Source of the DNA: Anaeroplasmataceae bacterium
GTDB lineage: Bacteria; Bacillota_I; Bacilli_A; Acholeplasmatales; Anaeroplasmataceae
Reading direction: 5' to 3'
Assembly (NCBI GenBank): GCA_020024985.1
Contig: JAHHSW010000019.1
Location: forward strand, 1 to 10,334
DNA: 10,334 bases
Shown piece by piece: positions 1 to 7,617 of this stretch; positions within the stretch are counted from its first letter, which is position 1, and every line of letters starts with the position of its first letter. The notes under the pieces were generated by a model. The model was not told the origin of the DNA. It ran no database searches and saw nothing but the letters and a program-made list of their open reading frames with translations. Made by a program: the position numbers and the translations under genes.

Positions 1-529
1 TCTTGCGGTTTGTTATGCAGTAAATCAGCTAAAAAAGGGTAATATAGAGAAAATAATCTTAACAAGACCAGCTGTTGAGGCAGGTGAATCCTTAGGCTTT
101 TTACCTGGAGATTTAAAGGAGAAGGTAGATCCTTATTTAAGACCCCTATATGATGCCTTATATGACATGCTAGGGGTTGAGCAAACTCAGGCATTAATTG
201 AAAAGCAGGTTATTGAAATTGCGCCACTTGCCTATATGAGAGGTAGAACCCTTGAGGATGCGTTTATTATTCTTGATGAGGCTCAAAATGCTACTGTGGA
301 TCAATTAAAAATGTTTTTAACAAGGCTTGGCTTTAATTCAAAAATGATAGTTACTGGTGATATAAGCCAGGTTGACCTACCAAATCAAAAGAAGAGTGGC
401 TTAAAGGTCAGTGCTAATTTACTTCAGGGCCTACCTGAGGTTGCCTTAATTGTCTTTGAAAAGCATGATGTTGTAAGGCATCCTTTAGTTGCTAAAATTA
501 TTGAGAGATTTGAAAAAATTAGTAGTTAA
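1..529 (+). CDS. phoH: PhoH-family ATPase, C-terminal part (5' end outside window)
   Basis: The frame is open from base 2, giving 175 residues; the internal ATG at 167 is not the start. The first residues, LAV, are those that directly follow the Walker A motif GTGKTY in PhoH/YbeZ proteins. Next come the family blocks TRPAVEAGESLGFLPGD and KVDPYLRPLYDAL, the Walker B segment AFIILDEAQN and the sensor-like block VTGDISQVDLP. PhoH proteins are cytoplasmic P-loop ATPases of the RNA-helicase-like kind, linked to phosphate starvation and RNA metabolism and often encoded next to ybeY. Here no ybeY follows: the gene ends at a terminator. The piece belongs to the short PhoH type, with no sign of the PIN domain of PhoH2. 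It is complementary to the N-terminal PhoH piece at the right end of the window and probably belongs to the same gene. Family assignment is very secure; the exact cellular role is not. Confidence 0.95.
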   Translation, partial: LAVCYAVNQLKKGNIEKIILTRPAVEAGESLGFLPGDLKEKVDPYLRPLYDALYDMLGVEQTQALIEKQVIEIAPLAYMRGRTLEDAFIILDEAQNATVDQLKMFLTRLGFNSKMIVTGDISQVDLPNQKKSGLKVSANLLQGLPEVALIVFEKHDVVRHPLVAKIIERFEKISS

Positions 530-564
530 TTTAAAATTTGCATTTTAGACAATAAAATAGTACG

Positions 565-606
565 AAAGTGCCACTTTTTTCGAAAAAAATGGCACTTTTT
601 GTTTTT
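565..606 (+). terminator. Rho-independent terminator after phoH
   Basis: AAAGTGCCA (565-573) pairs with TGGCACTTT (590-598). A T-run pairs with an A-run inside the stem around the tip TCGA, and a T-rich tail runs to 606. It lies 36 bases past the phoH stop. A GTG at 568 is in frame with the next gene but sits in the stem, so it is not a start. Confidence 0.85.
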
Positions 607-612
607 AATATA

Positions 613-641
613 TTGCAATTAGCTCGATTTGATTATAAAAT
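613..641 (+). promoter_or_regulatory. Probable sigma-A promoter of the 806-residue membrane protein gene
   Basis: TTGCAA (613-618) is 17 bases from TAAAAT (636-641), just after the phoH terminator and about 30 bases before the ATG at 673. The match to TTGACA/TATAAT is moderate, and an alternative -10 TATAAA (634-639) would have 15-base spacing. The call rests on position and similarity only. Confidence 0.5.
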
Positions 642-672
642 AATTAATAGAATACAGATTGGAGATGTTAAT

Positions 673-3093
673 ATGAAGGATAACTATTTAAAAAGTTATT
701 TTAAGTCATTTGGCTGGATTACAACCTTAATAGCAATAGTAGTTTTTATTGGCTTAGGCTACATTGTTTATAGTCCAAATGGCGTAATGAATGTAAGCTT
801 AACTCGTATACTATATGGAGCATTAATGACCCTAATGGTTGGCTGTGCTGTATGCGGTTTAACTGCACTCAGAAGTGAAAAGATTAGCCTTGTAGATTTC
901 TTTAGAGTTACTGCTTTAGTAGGCTCTTTAGGAATTACTATTTTATTAGTAGTTACAAAGGGATCAACAAAATCACTAGCAGTATATAGTGCTGCTACCA
1001 TTCTATTATTATTTGAGGTAATAATTAGATTTGTAAATTGTGAAGGTGAAGCAAAGACATCAGTTAAGTATTATTTTGGAGCTTTAGCTGCAAAATATAA
1101 CCCATTAATCTTTGTTATCGCTGGTGGTCTTGTAGCATTAGCAGGATTCTATGTAGTAAAGGAAAATGTTCTATCAGAAATTATGAATGGTATTAACATT
1201 TCAAATTACAAATATATGGTTCTTGGTGCTGCTATGGCAGGCTTATTTGCTATATTTATTCCAGCACTAGATAATAAGTGCGATGTTACCCTAATTGACT
1301 TAGGCCTTGCTATTGTATTTATTAGCTCTATGTCATTAGCCTTTATTGCTGCTAATTATGTTGGTGCAACAAGCTTTAAGCTAATTTTAGTTGTATGCTT
1401 TGCTAGTATGATATGCCTATTAGCTAGAGGCTTAACATATAACAAGGAAGAAAAAGAGAATAAGGAAGGCCAAAAGGCTAGAATGTATTTTAAGGCTAGC
1501 TACCAAAATTTTGATGTAGTTGCTCATTATGCAATCGGCTTTATTTTAGCTGCTTTATTAGCAATGCCATTTGTTATGTATGGCAAGGATAATATTTTAA
1601 ATGATATATTATTCCCTGTTGGTGATAAGAAGGTATTTGTTATGGCTATAGTATCAATTGTATTATCTTTAGTTTGCTTATTCAGCATTGTATTCGGAAA
1701 GAATAAGAGATCTAATACAATTGAAAAAATTGATAGAGCTTTAATTGAGGGCTTAATTGTTCTTGCATTTATGATACCATTTGCAGTAATGCTATTATTA
1801 AATGGTTCAGGTGAGATGGATACTCTAAAGGCTAATCCTATCCTATATGGTGCTTTAGGTGTTAATGTTTTATTAGGAGTTGTAGCTTTAATTGTTACAA
1901 TTATTAGAATTAGAGCATATGAGCCAGTTGTTGCTTGTGCATGTGAAGCTTTAGAAGCTCAAGAAGAGGAAGAAACTCCAGTAGAGGAAGAGTCTGAAGA
2001 GGAGGAAGCTCCAGTTGAGGAAGAAGCTCCAGTTGAGGAGGAAGCTCCAGTTGAGGAAGAAGCTCCAGTTGAGGAAGAAGCTCCTGCTGAAGTAGAAGCT
2101 CTTAGTGAAGAGGAAGAGTCTGAAGAAGAATCAGAGGATGACTTAGAAGAGGATCCTGAAGAAGAGGATCCTGAAGAAGAGGAAGAGCCTGAAGAAAATG
2201 ATGAGGAATTAGATGAAGAAGCTCAAGAGGAAACTAATGAGCCTAAGAAGCCAGCACTTATTATTAATGAAGTTGCTCCACTTGATAGTGAAGGAAAGCC
2301 AAAGAAGATTAAGCGTAGATTTAATGATAAGATGATGTATGCTTCTCAAGAAACAAAGGAATATTATTCTGAAATTAAGAATTACCTAATGCTTTATAGA
2401 GCTAAGGGTAGATATTCATCTAGATGTGAAACATTTAGACATAAGGGCTTATTAGCTAAGGTTGCACTTGGTGGTAAGGCCGTAAAGGTTTATTTAGCAT
2501 TAGATCCACAAATTGTTGAGGAAATGCCTAAGTATTATCTAAAGGATGTATCTGATAAGAAGCAATTCAAGGACGTTCCAGTAATGATTAAGGTTCGTTC
2601 TCAACGTAGCTTAAAGTACTTCAAGGAATTAGTTGATATGATGATGCAAAATCGTGAGATTAAGCCAAAGAGAAGATATGAGCCAACTGATTTCACACAA
2701 GAGCTTATTCCAAATGGTGAAGCAATTTTAGGTACCCTAGGTATGAGTACTGATTACCTATATGACACAATGAATGTTCAATCTATTCCAGGTGAGATGC
2801 CAGATAATTTAATTGATTATCTACCAGCAGTAAACGCTGAGCCACTTGAGGAGGAAGAGGTAGAAATTAGTATTTATCTAGATACTCTATGTGCTCATTT
2901 TAATGATGGAGATGTCATTACCCTAGATGTTTTAAAGGAAAAGAATATTTTAACTAGAGGAAATATTTTAAGGGTTAAGGCAAGAGGTACATTAGATAGA
3001 AAGCTTACAATCTATGCAGATAGATTTGATGATGATGCTTTAAAGATGCTAATGTGTACAAATTGTACAGCTGTATTAATTATTAGAGATTAA
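673..3093 (+). CDS. 12-TM membrane protein with acidic repeat linker and uL15-like C-terminal domain
   Basis: The start is ATG 673, with GGAG (661-664) 8 bases upstream; the longer frame to 568 begins inside a terminator. The product is 806 residues. Residues 1 to about 430 hold about 12 hydrophobic segments, so this half is an integral membrane domain; I recognise no transporter family in it. A strongly acidic Glu/Pro-rich linker follows (about 430-520), including tandem EAPVEE units. From about 547 there is a soluble domain with features such as YSEIKNYLMLYRAKGRYSSR and VKVYLALDP, a pattern I associate with uncharacterised low-GC Firmicute/Tenericute proteins. The last 60 residues, from about 745 (GDVITLDVLKEKNIL, then RKLTIYADRF), resemble the C-terminus of ribosomal protein uL15 in both order and spacing. 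The gene is single, with its own promoter and terminator. The function is unknown; a membrane-anchored protein with a ribosome- or nucleic-acid-related cytoplasmic domain is only inference. Confidence 0.9.
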   Translation: MKDNYLKSYFKSFGWITTLIAIVVFIGLGYIVYSPNGVMNVSLTRILYGALMTLMVGCAVCGLTALRSEKISLVDFFRVTALVGSLGITILLVVTKGSTKSLAVYSAATILLLFEVIIRFVNCEGEAKTSVKYYFGALAAKYNPLIFVIAGGLVALAGFYVVKENVLSEIMNGINISNYKYMVLGAAMAGLFAIFIPALDNKCDVTLIDLGLAIVFISSMSLAFIAANYVGATSFKLILVVCFASMICLLARGLTYNKEEKENKEGQKARMYFKASYQNFDVVAHYAIGFILAALLAMPFVMYGKDNILNDILFPVGDKKVFVMAIVSIVLSLVCLFSIVFGKNKRSNTIEKIDRALIEGLIVLAFMIPFAVMLLLNGSGEMDTLKANPILYGALGVNVLLGVVALIVTIIRIRAYEPVVACACEALEAQEEEETPVEEESEEEEAPVEEEAPVEEEAPVEEEAPVEEEAPAEVEALSEEEESEEESEDDLEEDPEEEDPEEEEEPEENDEELDEEAQEETNEPKKPALIINEVAPLDSEGKPKKIKRRFNDKMMYASQETKEYYSEIKNYLMLYRAKGRYSSRCETFRHKGLLAKVALGGKAVKVYLALDPQIVEEMPKYYLKDVSDKKQFKDVPVMIKVRSQRSLKYFKELVDMMMQNREIKPKRRYEPTDFTQELIPNGEAILGTLGMSTDYLYDTMNVQSIPGEMPDNLIDYLPAVNAEPLEEEEVEISIYLDTLCAHFNDGDVITLDVLKEKNILTRGNILRVKARGTLDRKLTIYADRFDDDALKMLMCTNCTAVLIIRD
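2005..2094 (+). repeat. Tandem 18-bp repeat coding for EAPVEE, about five units
   Basis: The unit GAAGCTCCAGTTGAGGAA occurs at 2005, 2023, 2041 and 2059, with only GAA/GAG wobble changes. A degenerate fifth unit (EAPAEV) occupies 2077-2094. The array sits in a longer acidic low-complexity stretch (about 1957-2236) that links the membrane half to the soluble half. The near identity of the units suggests recent slippage, so copy number may vary between strains without breaking the frame. Confidence 0.9.
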
Positions 3094-3101
3094 TTTTTAA
3101 G

Positions 3102-3132
3102 AAGGCTCTTGGCAAATGCCAAGGGCCTTTTT
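3102..3132 (+). terminator. Rho-independent terminator after the membrane protein gene
   Basis: AAGGCTCTTGGC (3102-3113) pairs with GCCAAGGGCCTT (3118-3129) around the loop AAAT. This is a 12-bp stem with one G-U pair, followed by a T-run to 3132. It begins 9 bases past the TAA stop. Confidence 0.92.
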
Positions 3133-3141
3133 ACCATTCTA

Positions 3142-3161
3142 AAGCTTTAAATTTAAAGCTT
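3142..3161. repeat. Perfect 20-bp palindrome between the terminator and the pot promoter
   Basis: AAGCTTTAAATTTAAAGCTT equals its own reverse complement over all 20 bases. It lies about 80 bases upstream of the pot -35 element and just after the preceding terminator. It could be a dimeric regulator site or a cruciform-prone element. It has no loop and no T-tract, so it does not look like a terminator. No role is shown. Confidence 0.6.
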
Positions 3162-3239
3162 ATTTGCTCATAGAAATTTAGATATTTCATGAATTGTAAA
3201 ATCTTAACAGTATTTTAATATAGTAATTTGGATTTGTTA

Positions 3240-3267
3240 TTGATTATTTAAAAATAAAGTATATAAT
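3240..3267 (+). promoter_or_regulatory. Probable sigma-A promoter of the potABCD operon
   Basis: TTGATT (3240-3245) and a perfect TATAAT (3262-3267) are 16 bases apart. This is the best promoter match in the 267-base gap before potA. Transcription would start near 3274, giving an untranslated leader of about 85 bases. Confidence 0.65.
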
Positions 3268-3285
3268 GTACTTCGTAATATAAAT

Positions 3286-3358
3286 ATTTGGGGAGTTGGT
3301 ATTAACCAGTTACAAGCCAAATCAATTTTTTGAAAGGAATTTGAAGGATTGACCCTTC
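3286..3358 (+). promoter_or_regulatory. Structured 5' leader of pot mRNA, with a hairpin over the potA ribosome binding site
   Basis: Two nested stems can form: ATTTGG (3286-3291) with CCAAAT (3317-3322), enclosing GTTGGT (3295-3300) with ACCAGT (3305-3310, two G-U pairs) around the loop ATTA. Just downstream, TGAAGG (3342-3347) pairs with CCTTCA (3354-3359), which buries the Shine-Dalgarno sequence AAGGA (3344-3348) in front of ATG 3361. This layout could support translational control, but it matches no known riboswitch class I recognise, and the stems are short. Confidence 0.4.
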
Positions 3359-3360
3359 AT

Positions 3361-4563
3361 ATGGTAATGCGTGTGAAGAAACCAATTATTGAGCTTCATA
3401 ATATTGTTAAATATTATGGAGATAATTGTGTCGTAGATGGAATAAATCTTGACATCTATGAAAATGAATTTGTAACTTTATTAGGACCATCAGGATGTGG
3501 TAAGACTACTACATTAAGAATGATTGGTGGATTTGAATATCCAAACTCAGGCGAGATAATTGTTAATGGTAAGATTATTAATGATTTACCCGCTTATGCT
3601 AGACCTATTAACACTGTATTCCAAAGATATGCATTATTCCCACATTTAAATGTGTTTGATAATGTAGCCTTTGGTATTAAGAATCGTGGACGTAAGTTTA
3701 TGATTGATTTTTATGGTGGAATTGATAAGCTAAAGGAAGAGGCTTTAGAAAATAAACGTAGAATGGGTCATGCAAATGCCAAAAAGGCAACCAGATTTGA
3801 TATAAATCGTATTTTAAAGGAGCATATTAAGGAATCTGTAGATAAGGCCCTATCACTTGTAAATTTATCAGGCTTTCAGGATAGAACTATTGATAAAATG
3901 AGTGGTGGTCAGATGCAAAGAGTAGCAATTGCCCGTGCGATTGTTTTAAGACCTAAAATTCTATTATTAGATGAACCACTTTCAGCTCTTGACCTAAAGC
4001 TTAGACAAAACATGCAATATGAGCTTAAGGAAATGCAAAGGGATTTAGGTATTACCTTTATCTTTGTTACTCATGACCAGGAGGAAGCAATGGTTATGAG
4101 TGATAGAATTATTATCATGAAGGATGGTATCATTCAGCAGCAGGGCTCACCTAAGGATATATATAACGATCCAGTTAACCGCTTCGTTGCTAATTTCATT
4201 GGTGAATCTAATATAATTTCAGGCTACTACGTATCAAAGAACCTAGTTCATTTCCTAGGAGCTGATTTTAAGGTAGTAGGCTATGACTTTGATGATGATG
4301 AGCCAGTTGATGTAGTAATTCGACCTGAGGACTGGGATGTAGTACCTCTAGAGAAGGCAAAGGTTATTGGTAATGTAACCTCATCAATTTTTAAGGGTGT
4401 TCACTATGAGCTATGTGTTGACATTGAGGGTGTTGAATATGTAGTTCACACCTATGAGGATATTAAGACAGATGAAAAGATTGGACTAACTGTCGACCCT
4501 TATGAAATATGCTTAATGAAGGTGGATGGAACATGCAAAAAGCTAGTACCGCTAGAAGACTAG
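3361..4563 (+). CDS. potA: Spermidine/putrescine ABC transporter, ATP-binding subunit PotA
   Basis: Cytoplasmic ATPase that drives polyamine import through PotB/PotC. ATG 3361 is preferred (AAGGA 12 bases upstream, 400 residues); TTG 3349, with AAAGGA 10 bases upstream, would add four residues. Visible in order: Walker A GPSGCGKTT (42-50), Q-loop Q88 in FQRYALFPHLNVFDNVAFG, ABC signature SGGQM (181-185), Walker B ILLLDEP with catalytic E205, D-loop SALD, and switch His H238 in VTHDQ. All key residues are intact. The C-terminal 110 or so residues form the TOBE-like regulatory region, containing VVIRPEDWDV. Unusually, about 45 extra, Lys/Arg-rich residues (about 109-155) sit between the Q-loop and the signature, in the helical subdomain, where the usual protein has a short connection. 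The 3' end overlaps potB by 31 bases, so the two genes are probably translationally coupled. Confidence 0.95.
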   Translation: MVMRVKKPIIELHNIVKYYGDNCVVDGINLDIYENEFVTLLGPSGCGKTTTLRMIGGFEYPNSGEIIVNGKIINDLPAYARPINTVFQRYALFPHLNVFDNVAFGIKNRGRKFMIDFYGGIDKLKEEALENKRRMGHANAKKATRFDINRILKEHIKESVDKALSLVNLSGFQDRTIDKMSGGQMQRVAIARAIVLRPKILLLDEPLSALDLKLRQNMQYELKEMQRDLGITFIFVTHDQEEAMVMSDRIIIMKDGIIQQQGSPKDIYNDPVNRFVANFIGESNIISGYYVSKNLVHFLGADFKVVGYDFDDDEPVDVVIRPEDWDVVPLEKAKVIGNVTSSIFKGVHYELCVDIEGVEYVVHTYEDIKTDEKIGLTVDPYEICLMKVDGTCKKLVPLED

Positions 4564-5399
4564 TACCTCCTCATCATACCTCACATAAGCTTGAAAGATT
4601 AGCAAGACCATATTTATTATGGTTATACATATTTGCAGTATTACCAATGATTATAATGGTATTTTTAATGTTCGTTGATAGTGAGGGTATTATTCTTTAT
4701 GGAATGACTCCATCTATTAAAAACTTCCAGGTTTTAACAGCTCCATCAACAATTGTAGCTTTCTTTAATTCCTTTAAATACTCAATTATAACAACCTTAA
4801 TTTGTATATTTTTTGGATATCTTGTAGCTTATCAGCTATATAAGAGCAAGATTAAAAATAAGTATTTAATATTATTATTACTAATTTTACCTATGTGGAC
4901 CAATATTCTACTTAGAATTAATGCCTTAGCTTCAGTTTTTAAGGAAAATAACATTTTAACAGATTTACTTGGAATTAAGGGTATTAATATAATAGGTACA
5001 GATTTGGCTATTATACTAGGTATGGTATTTACCTACCTACCATTTATAGTATTACCAATTTATACCTCATTAGAGAAAATAGATTCATCCTTGCATGAGG
5101 CAGCCTTAGATTTAGGTATGACTGAATTTAAGACCTTCTGGAAGGTAACCTTCCCTCTATCTAGTAAGGGTATTGTATCTGGATCTATAATGGTTTTATT
5201 ACCATGTCTATCAGGTTTTGCAATACCAAATATCTTAGGTGATAGAAAAATAGTTTTAATTGGTAATATTATTGAACAAAAATTCGTTAATATGAACTAT
5301 AATGCAGGATCAGTTCTTGCAGTAGTATTATTAGTTATTATTTTAGCATCAATCCTATTAATAAATAAGGTTGATAAGGAAGGAGAGACATTACTATGA
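4533..5399 (+). CDS. potB: Spermidine/putrescine ABC transporter, permease PotB
   Basis: First of the two membrane channel subunits. I chose ATG 4533, with GGTGG (4521-4525) 7 bases upstream, rather than the in-frame ATG 4509, which lacks a ribosome binding site. This gives 288 residues. There are about six hydrophobic segments; the first starts near residue 30 (LLWLYIFAVLPMIIMVFLMF). The EAA loop that docks on the ATPase is HEAALDLGMTEFKTFWKVTFP, with E189, A190, A191 and G195. It starts inside the end of potA and ends at a TGA that overlaps the potC start (ATGA), and a second in-frame TGA follows directly. Membership of the binding-protein-dependent permease family is clear. The PotB name follows from order, similarity and the adjacent PotD. 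Confidence 0.94.
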   Translation: MQKASTARRLVPPHHTSHKLERLARPYLLWLYIFAVLPMIIMVFLMFVDSEGIILYGMTPSIKNFQVLTAPSTIVAFFNSFKYSIITTLICIFFGYLVAYQLYKSKIKNKYLILLLLILPMWTNILLRINALASVFKENNILTDLLGIKGINIIGTDLAIILGMVFTYLPFIVLPIYTSLEKIDSSLHEAALDLGMTEFKTFWKVTFPLSSKGIVSGSIMVLLPCLSGFAIPNILGDRKIVLIGNIIEQKFVNMNYNAGSVLAVVLLVIILASILLINKVDKEGETLL

Positions 5400-6283
5400 T
5401 GAATGAAGTATATGATCCTTCTAAATACGAATATGCAAAGCTAGAGGAATTTGGCTTTAATGAGCATAAGGGCTTAAAGCTAGCTTGGAAAATTATTTCT
5501 AAGGTTTTATTAGTTTTCTCTATCTTCATGCTATATTTTTCAATTGTTATAATCGCTATTCAAAGCTTTAATTCAAGTGAGTCCACAACTGAATTTGCAG
5601 GCTTCACCCTTGATAATTATTTAAATATGTTTAAGAAGAATAGCTTAAATATGGCAATAATGAATTCCTTTAAAACAAGTATTTGTGCAACCCTAATTGC
5701 AACAGTGCTTGGTACAATTATTGGAATAGGTGCTTATTATTTACCTCCTAAGGTAAAGGCAAGGCTAAGCCTACTAAATAATATTCCACTTTTAAATTCA
5801 GATATTGTTACAGGTGTTTCATTAATGCTATTATTTTCATTATTACTTCCAGTATTCAAAAATATTTTTGGCTTCTGGACAGTTTTAATTGCTCATGTTT
5901 ATTTCATACTTCCTTATGTGGTATTATCTGTACTACCTAAGATGAAGGAGATAGACCCAAATATGCTTGAGGCATCACTAGATTTAGGTGTTAAGCCATT
6001 TAAATCATTAAGAAAGGTTATTGTCCCAGCTATTAAGGGTGGTATCTTCAGTGGTATGATGCTTGCATTTACTATCTCATTTGAGGATTTCGTTGTTGGA
6101 TATTTTACTACTGGTAATGGCTATAATACCTTATCTATTTGGATTTATTCATCAATTGGTAGAAAATCCTTATTCCCAGGTGTATATGCATTTTCAACTC
6201 TACTAACAGCATTTATGATTTTAGTAGTGGTTATTTATAATTTAGTGAAGGGAAGAGGTAAAAATGTTAAAAAGAATCATTAG
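5396..6283 (+). CDS. potC: Spermidine/putrescine ABC transporter, permease PotC
   Basis: Second channel subunit, 295 residues. The start ATG 5396 has a strong AAGGAG (5380-5385) 10 bases upstream and overlaps the potB stop; a second ATG follows directly. A hydrophilic N-terminus of about 30 residues precedes roughly six membrane segments. The EAA loop reads LEASLDLGVKPFKSLRKV (E192, A193, S194), a common EAS variant, followed by the conserved IVPAIKGGI. The segment AFTISFEDFVVGYFTTG is typical of PotC-type permeases, whose sequence at this point is close to S-x-D-D-F. The last 20 bases overlap potD. Pairing with PotB as a heterodimer is expected from the family. Confidence 0.94.
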   Translation: MMNEVYDPSKYEYAKLEEFGFNEHKGLKLAWKIISKVLLVFSIFMLYFSIVIIAIQSFNSSESTTEFAGFTLDNYLNMFKKNSLNMAIMNSFKTSICATLIATVLGTIIGIGAYYLPPKVKARLSLLNNIPLLNSDIVTGVSLMLLFSLLLPVFKNIFGFWTVLIAHVYFILPYVVLSVLPKMKEIDPNMLEASLDLGVKPFKSLRKVIVPAIKGGIFSGMMLAFTISFEDFVVGYFTTGNGYNTLSIWIYSSIGRKSLFPGVYAFSTLLTAFMILVVVIYNLVKGRGKNVKKNH

Positions 6284-7613
6284 CCTTATAGCTATATTTT
6301 TATTATCACTTTCCTTAGCCTCATGTGGTGGAAAGCCAGTTTTATTATTCCTAAACTGGGGAGAATACATAGATGAGGATATGATTTCAGCCTTTGAAAA
6401 GAAGTATAATTGCATTGTCTTAATGGATTTAGCTGAAAGCAATGAGCTTTTCTATTCTAAGGTAAGAGCTGGAACAACTATTTATGATGTGGTAGCTCCA
6501 AGTGATTATATGGTAGAAAAGATGTATAACAATGGTATTTTAGAGGAGCTTGATTTTACTAAGCTTGAAAATTATAACCCTAATAGTGATAATATCCGTA
6601 AGGGTGTTAAAAATATTATGGAGGAAATGCAGGGAAATTTCGGTGATGATATCGTTAATTACTTTGTACCATATCTATGGGGTACCTGGGGTATTATGTA
6701 TGATACAACCCTACCTGGCTTAGAGGAGGCTGTTGTAAATGCTAAATCAAGCTGGAGCCCACTATTTGATAGACAGGTATTACCAGCTGGTACTAAGGTA
6801 GCAATGTATGATTCACATCAGCATGCCTATTATGCAGCTACTAAGTATCTAGGCTTACCATCAAATAAGGAGCTAACTCACTCTAAGCTAGACTTAATTG
6901 AGGATTTAATTAAGGAGATGAATTATGATGCTTGGGGTACAGATAACATAAAGAAGGATATTGTTGCAGGAAACATTGATTTAGGCTTTATGTGGACCGG
7001 AGACTTCCTATATTATTATTGTGAGCAAATAGCTAAGCTAGTAGTAGGAGCCTATAGTAAGGGAGAAATTGAGATTTCTGAAATAGAGCCTATGATTATT
7101 GGCCTTGCTGGAGCTAGTAAGAGCTATAAAAAGGGTGATAAGGTCTATAAGGTAGGCTTTGATTTATTTATCCCTGATGATACTATTGCCTTTGTAGACA
7201 ATTTAGTTATTACAAAGGATTCTCAGCACAAGGATTTAGCCTATAAGTTTATTGACTTTATGATGTCAAATAATGTGGCTATTACAGAGGACTACAGAGT
7301 AGACCCTGCCTTCAGCAATGCTTATTATGTATGCTACGACACCCCATATATTAAAACCTATGAGGAAATTCTAGCTCTTAAGAAATCAGAGGCTGGTGAG
7401 GAGAAATTCACAGCTAAGGACGCAGAGGAATTTAAGAAGGAAGCAAATAACCCTTATGATAGTAAGCTATTTAGTAAGGTATATGATTATGCTAATGCCC
7501 TAGGCTTTATGCATTATTACCCTATTGATACAACTAAGGGACATAAGCTAACCTCATTTTCAAGGTCTTATGTAGATATTATAAATACTACCTTCTATAA
7601 CGCAAGAATATAA
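6264..7613 (+). CDS. potD: Polyamine-binding lipoprotein PotD
   Basis: Extracellular substrate-binding protein of the transporter, 449 residues. The start is ATG 6264, with GAGG 5 bases upstream. A lipoprotein signal ends in the lipobox LASC, so C21 would be lipidated and the protein tethered to the outer membrane face, as in Gram-positives and mollicutes. PotD landmarks follow: LNWGEY (W32, Y35), YDVVAPSDYMV (S80, Y82), PYLWGTWGIMY, DSHQ (D183, Q186), LGFMWTGD (W244) and FVDNLVI (D312). By alignment from memory with E. coli PotD, most polyamine contacts are kept, but the acid corresponding to E171 is Gln (Q186) and the Trp corresponding to W255 is Phe (F310). About 35 extra residues lie around 257-300. 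It is longer than the usual 350 or so residues. A terminator follows 5 bases after the stop. Confidence 0.93.
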   Translation: MLKRIISLIAIFLLSLSLASCGGKPVLLFLNWGEYIDEDMISAFEKKYNCIVLMDLAESNELFYSKVRAGTTIYDVVAPSDYMVEKMYNNGILEELDFTKLENYNPNSDNIRKGVKNIMEEMQGNFGDDIVNYFVPYLWGTWGIMYDTTLPGLEEAVVNAKSSWSPLFDRQVLPAGTKVAMYDSHQHAYYAATKYLGLPSNKELTHSKLDLIEDLIKEMNYDAWGTDNIKKDIVAGNIDLGFMWTGDFLYYYCEQIAKLVVGAYSKGEIEISEIEPMIIGLAGASKSYKKGDKVYKVGFDLFIPDDTIAFVDNLVITKDSQHKDLAYKFIDFMMSNNVAITEDYRVDPAFSNAYYVCYDTPYIKTYEEILALKKSEAGEEKFTAKDAEEFKKEANNPYDSKLFSKVYDYANALGFMHYYPIDTTKGHKLTSFSRSYVDIINTTFYNARI

Positions 7614-7617
7614 TTTT

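Noticed and set aside
568..672. Extending the membrane protein gene upstream to the GTG at 568.
   Set aside because: That codon lies inside the phoH terminator stem and has no ribosome binding site, whereas ATG 673 has GGAG at good spacing and a likely promoter in between.
768..1001. Minus-strand open frame of 77 codons.
   Set aside because: It is the antisense of a clear membrane-protein coding region and shows no family features. The same holds for the short minus-strand frames at 5338-5529, 6242-6442, 8723-9031 and 9378-9563.
4509..4532. Earlier potB start at ATG 4509.
   Set aside because: It has no Shine-Dalgarno sequence, while ATG 4533 has GGTGG 7 bases upstream and begins the expected cytoplasmic N-terminus.
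5391..5402. Reassignment of TGA to Trp (Mycoplasma code).
   Set aside because: potB ends at two consecutive in-frame TGA codons exactly where potC begins with its own ribosome binding site, and Trp is encoded by TGG throughout the genes read.
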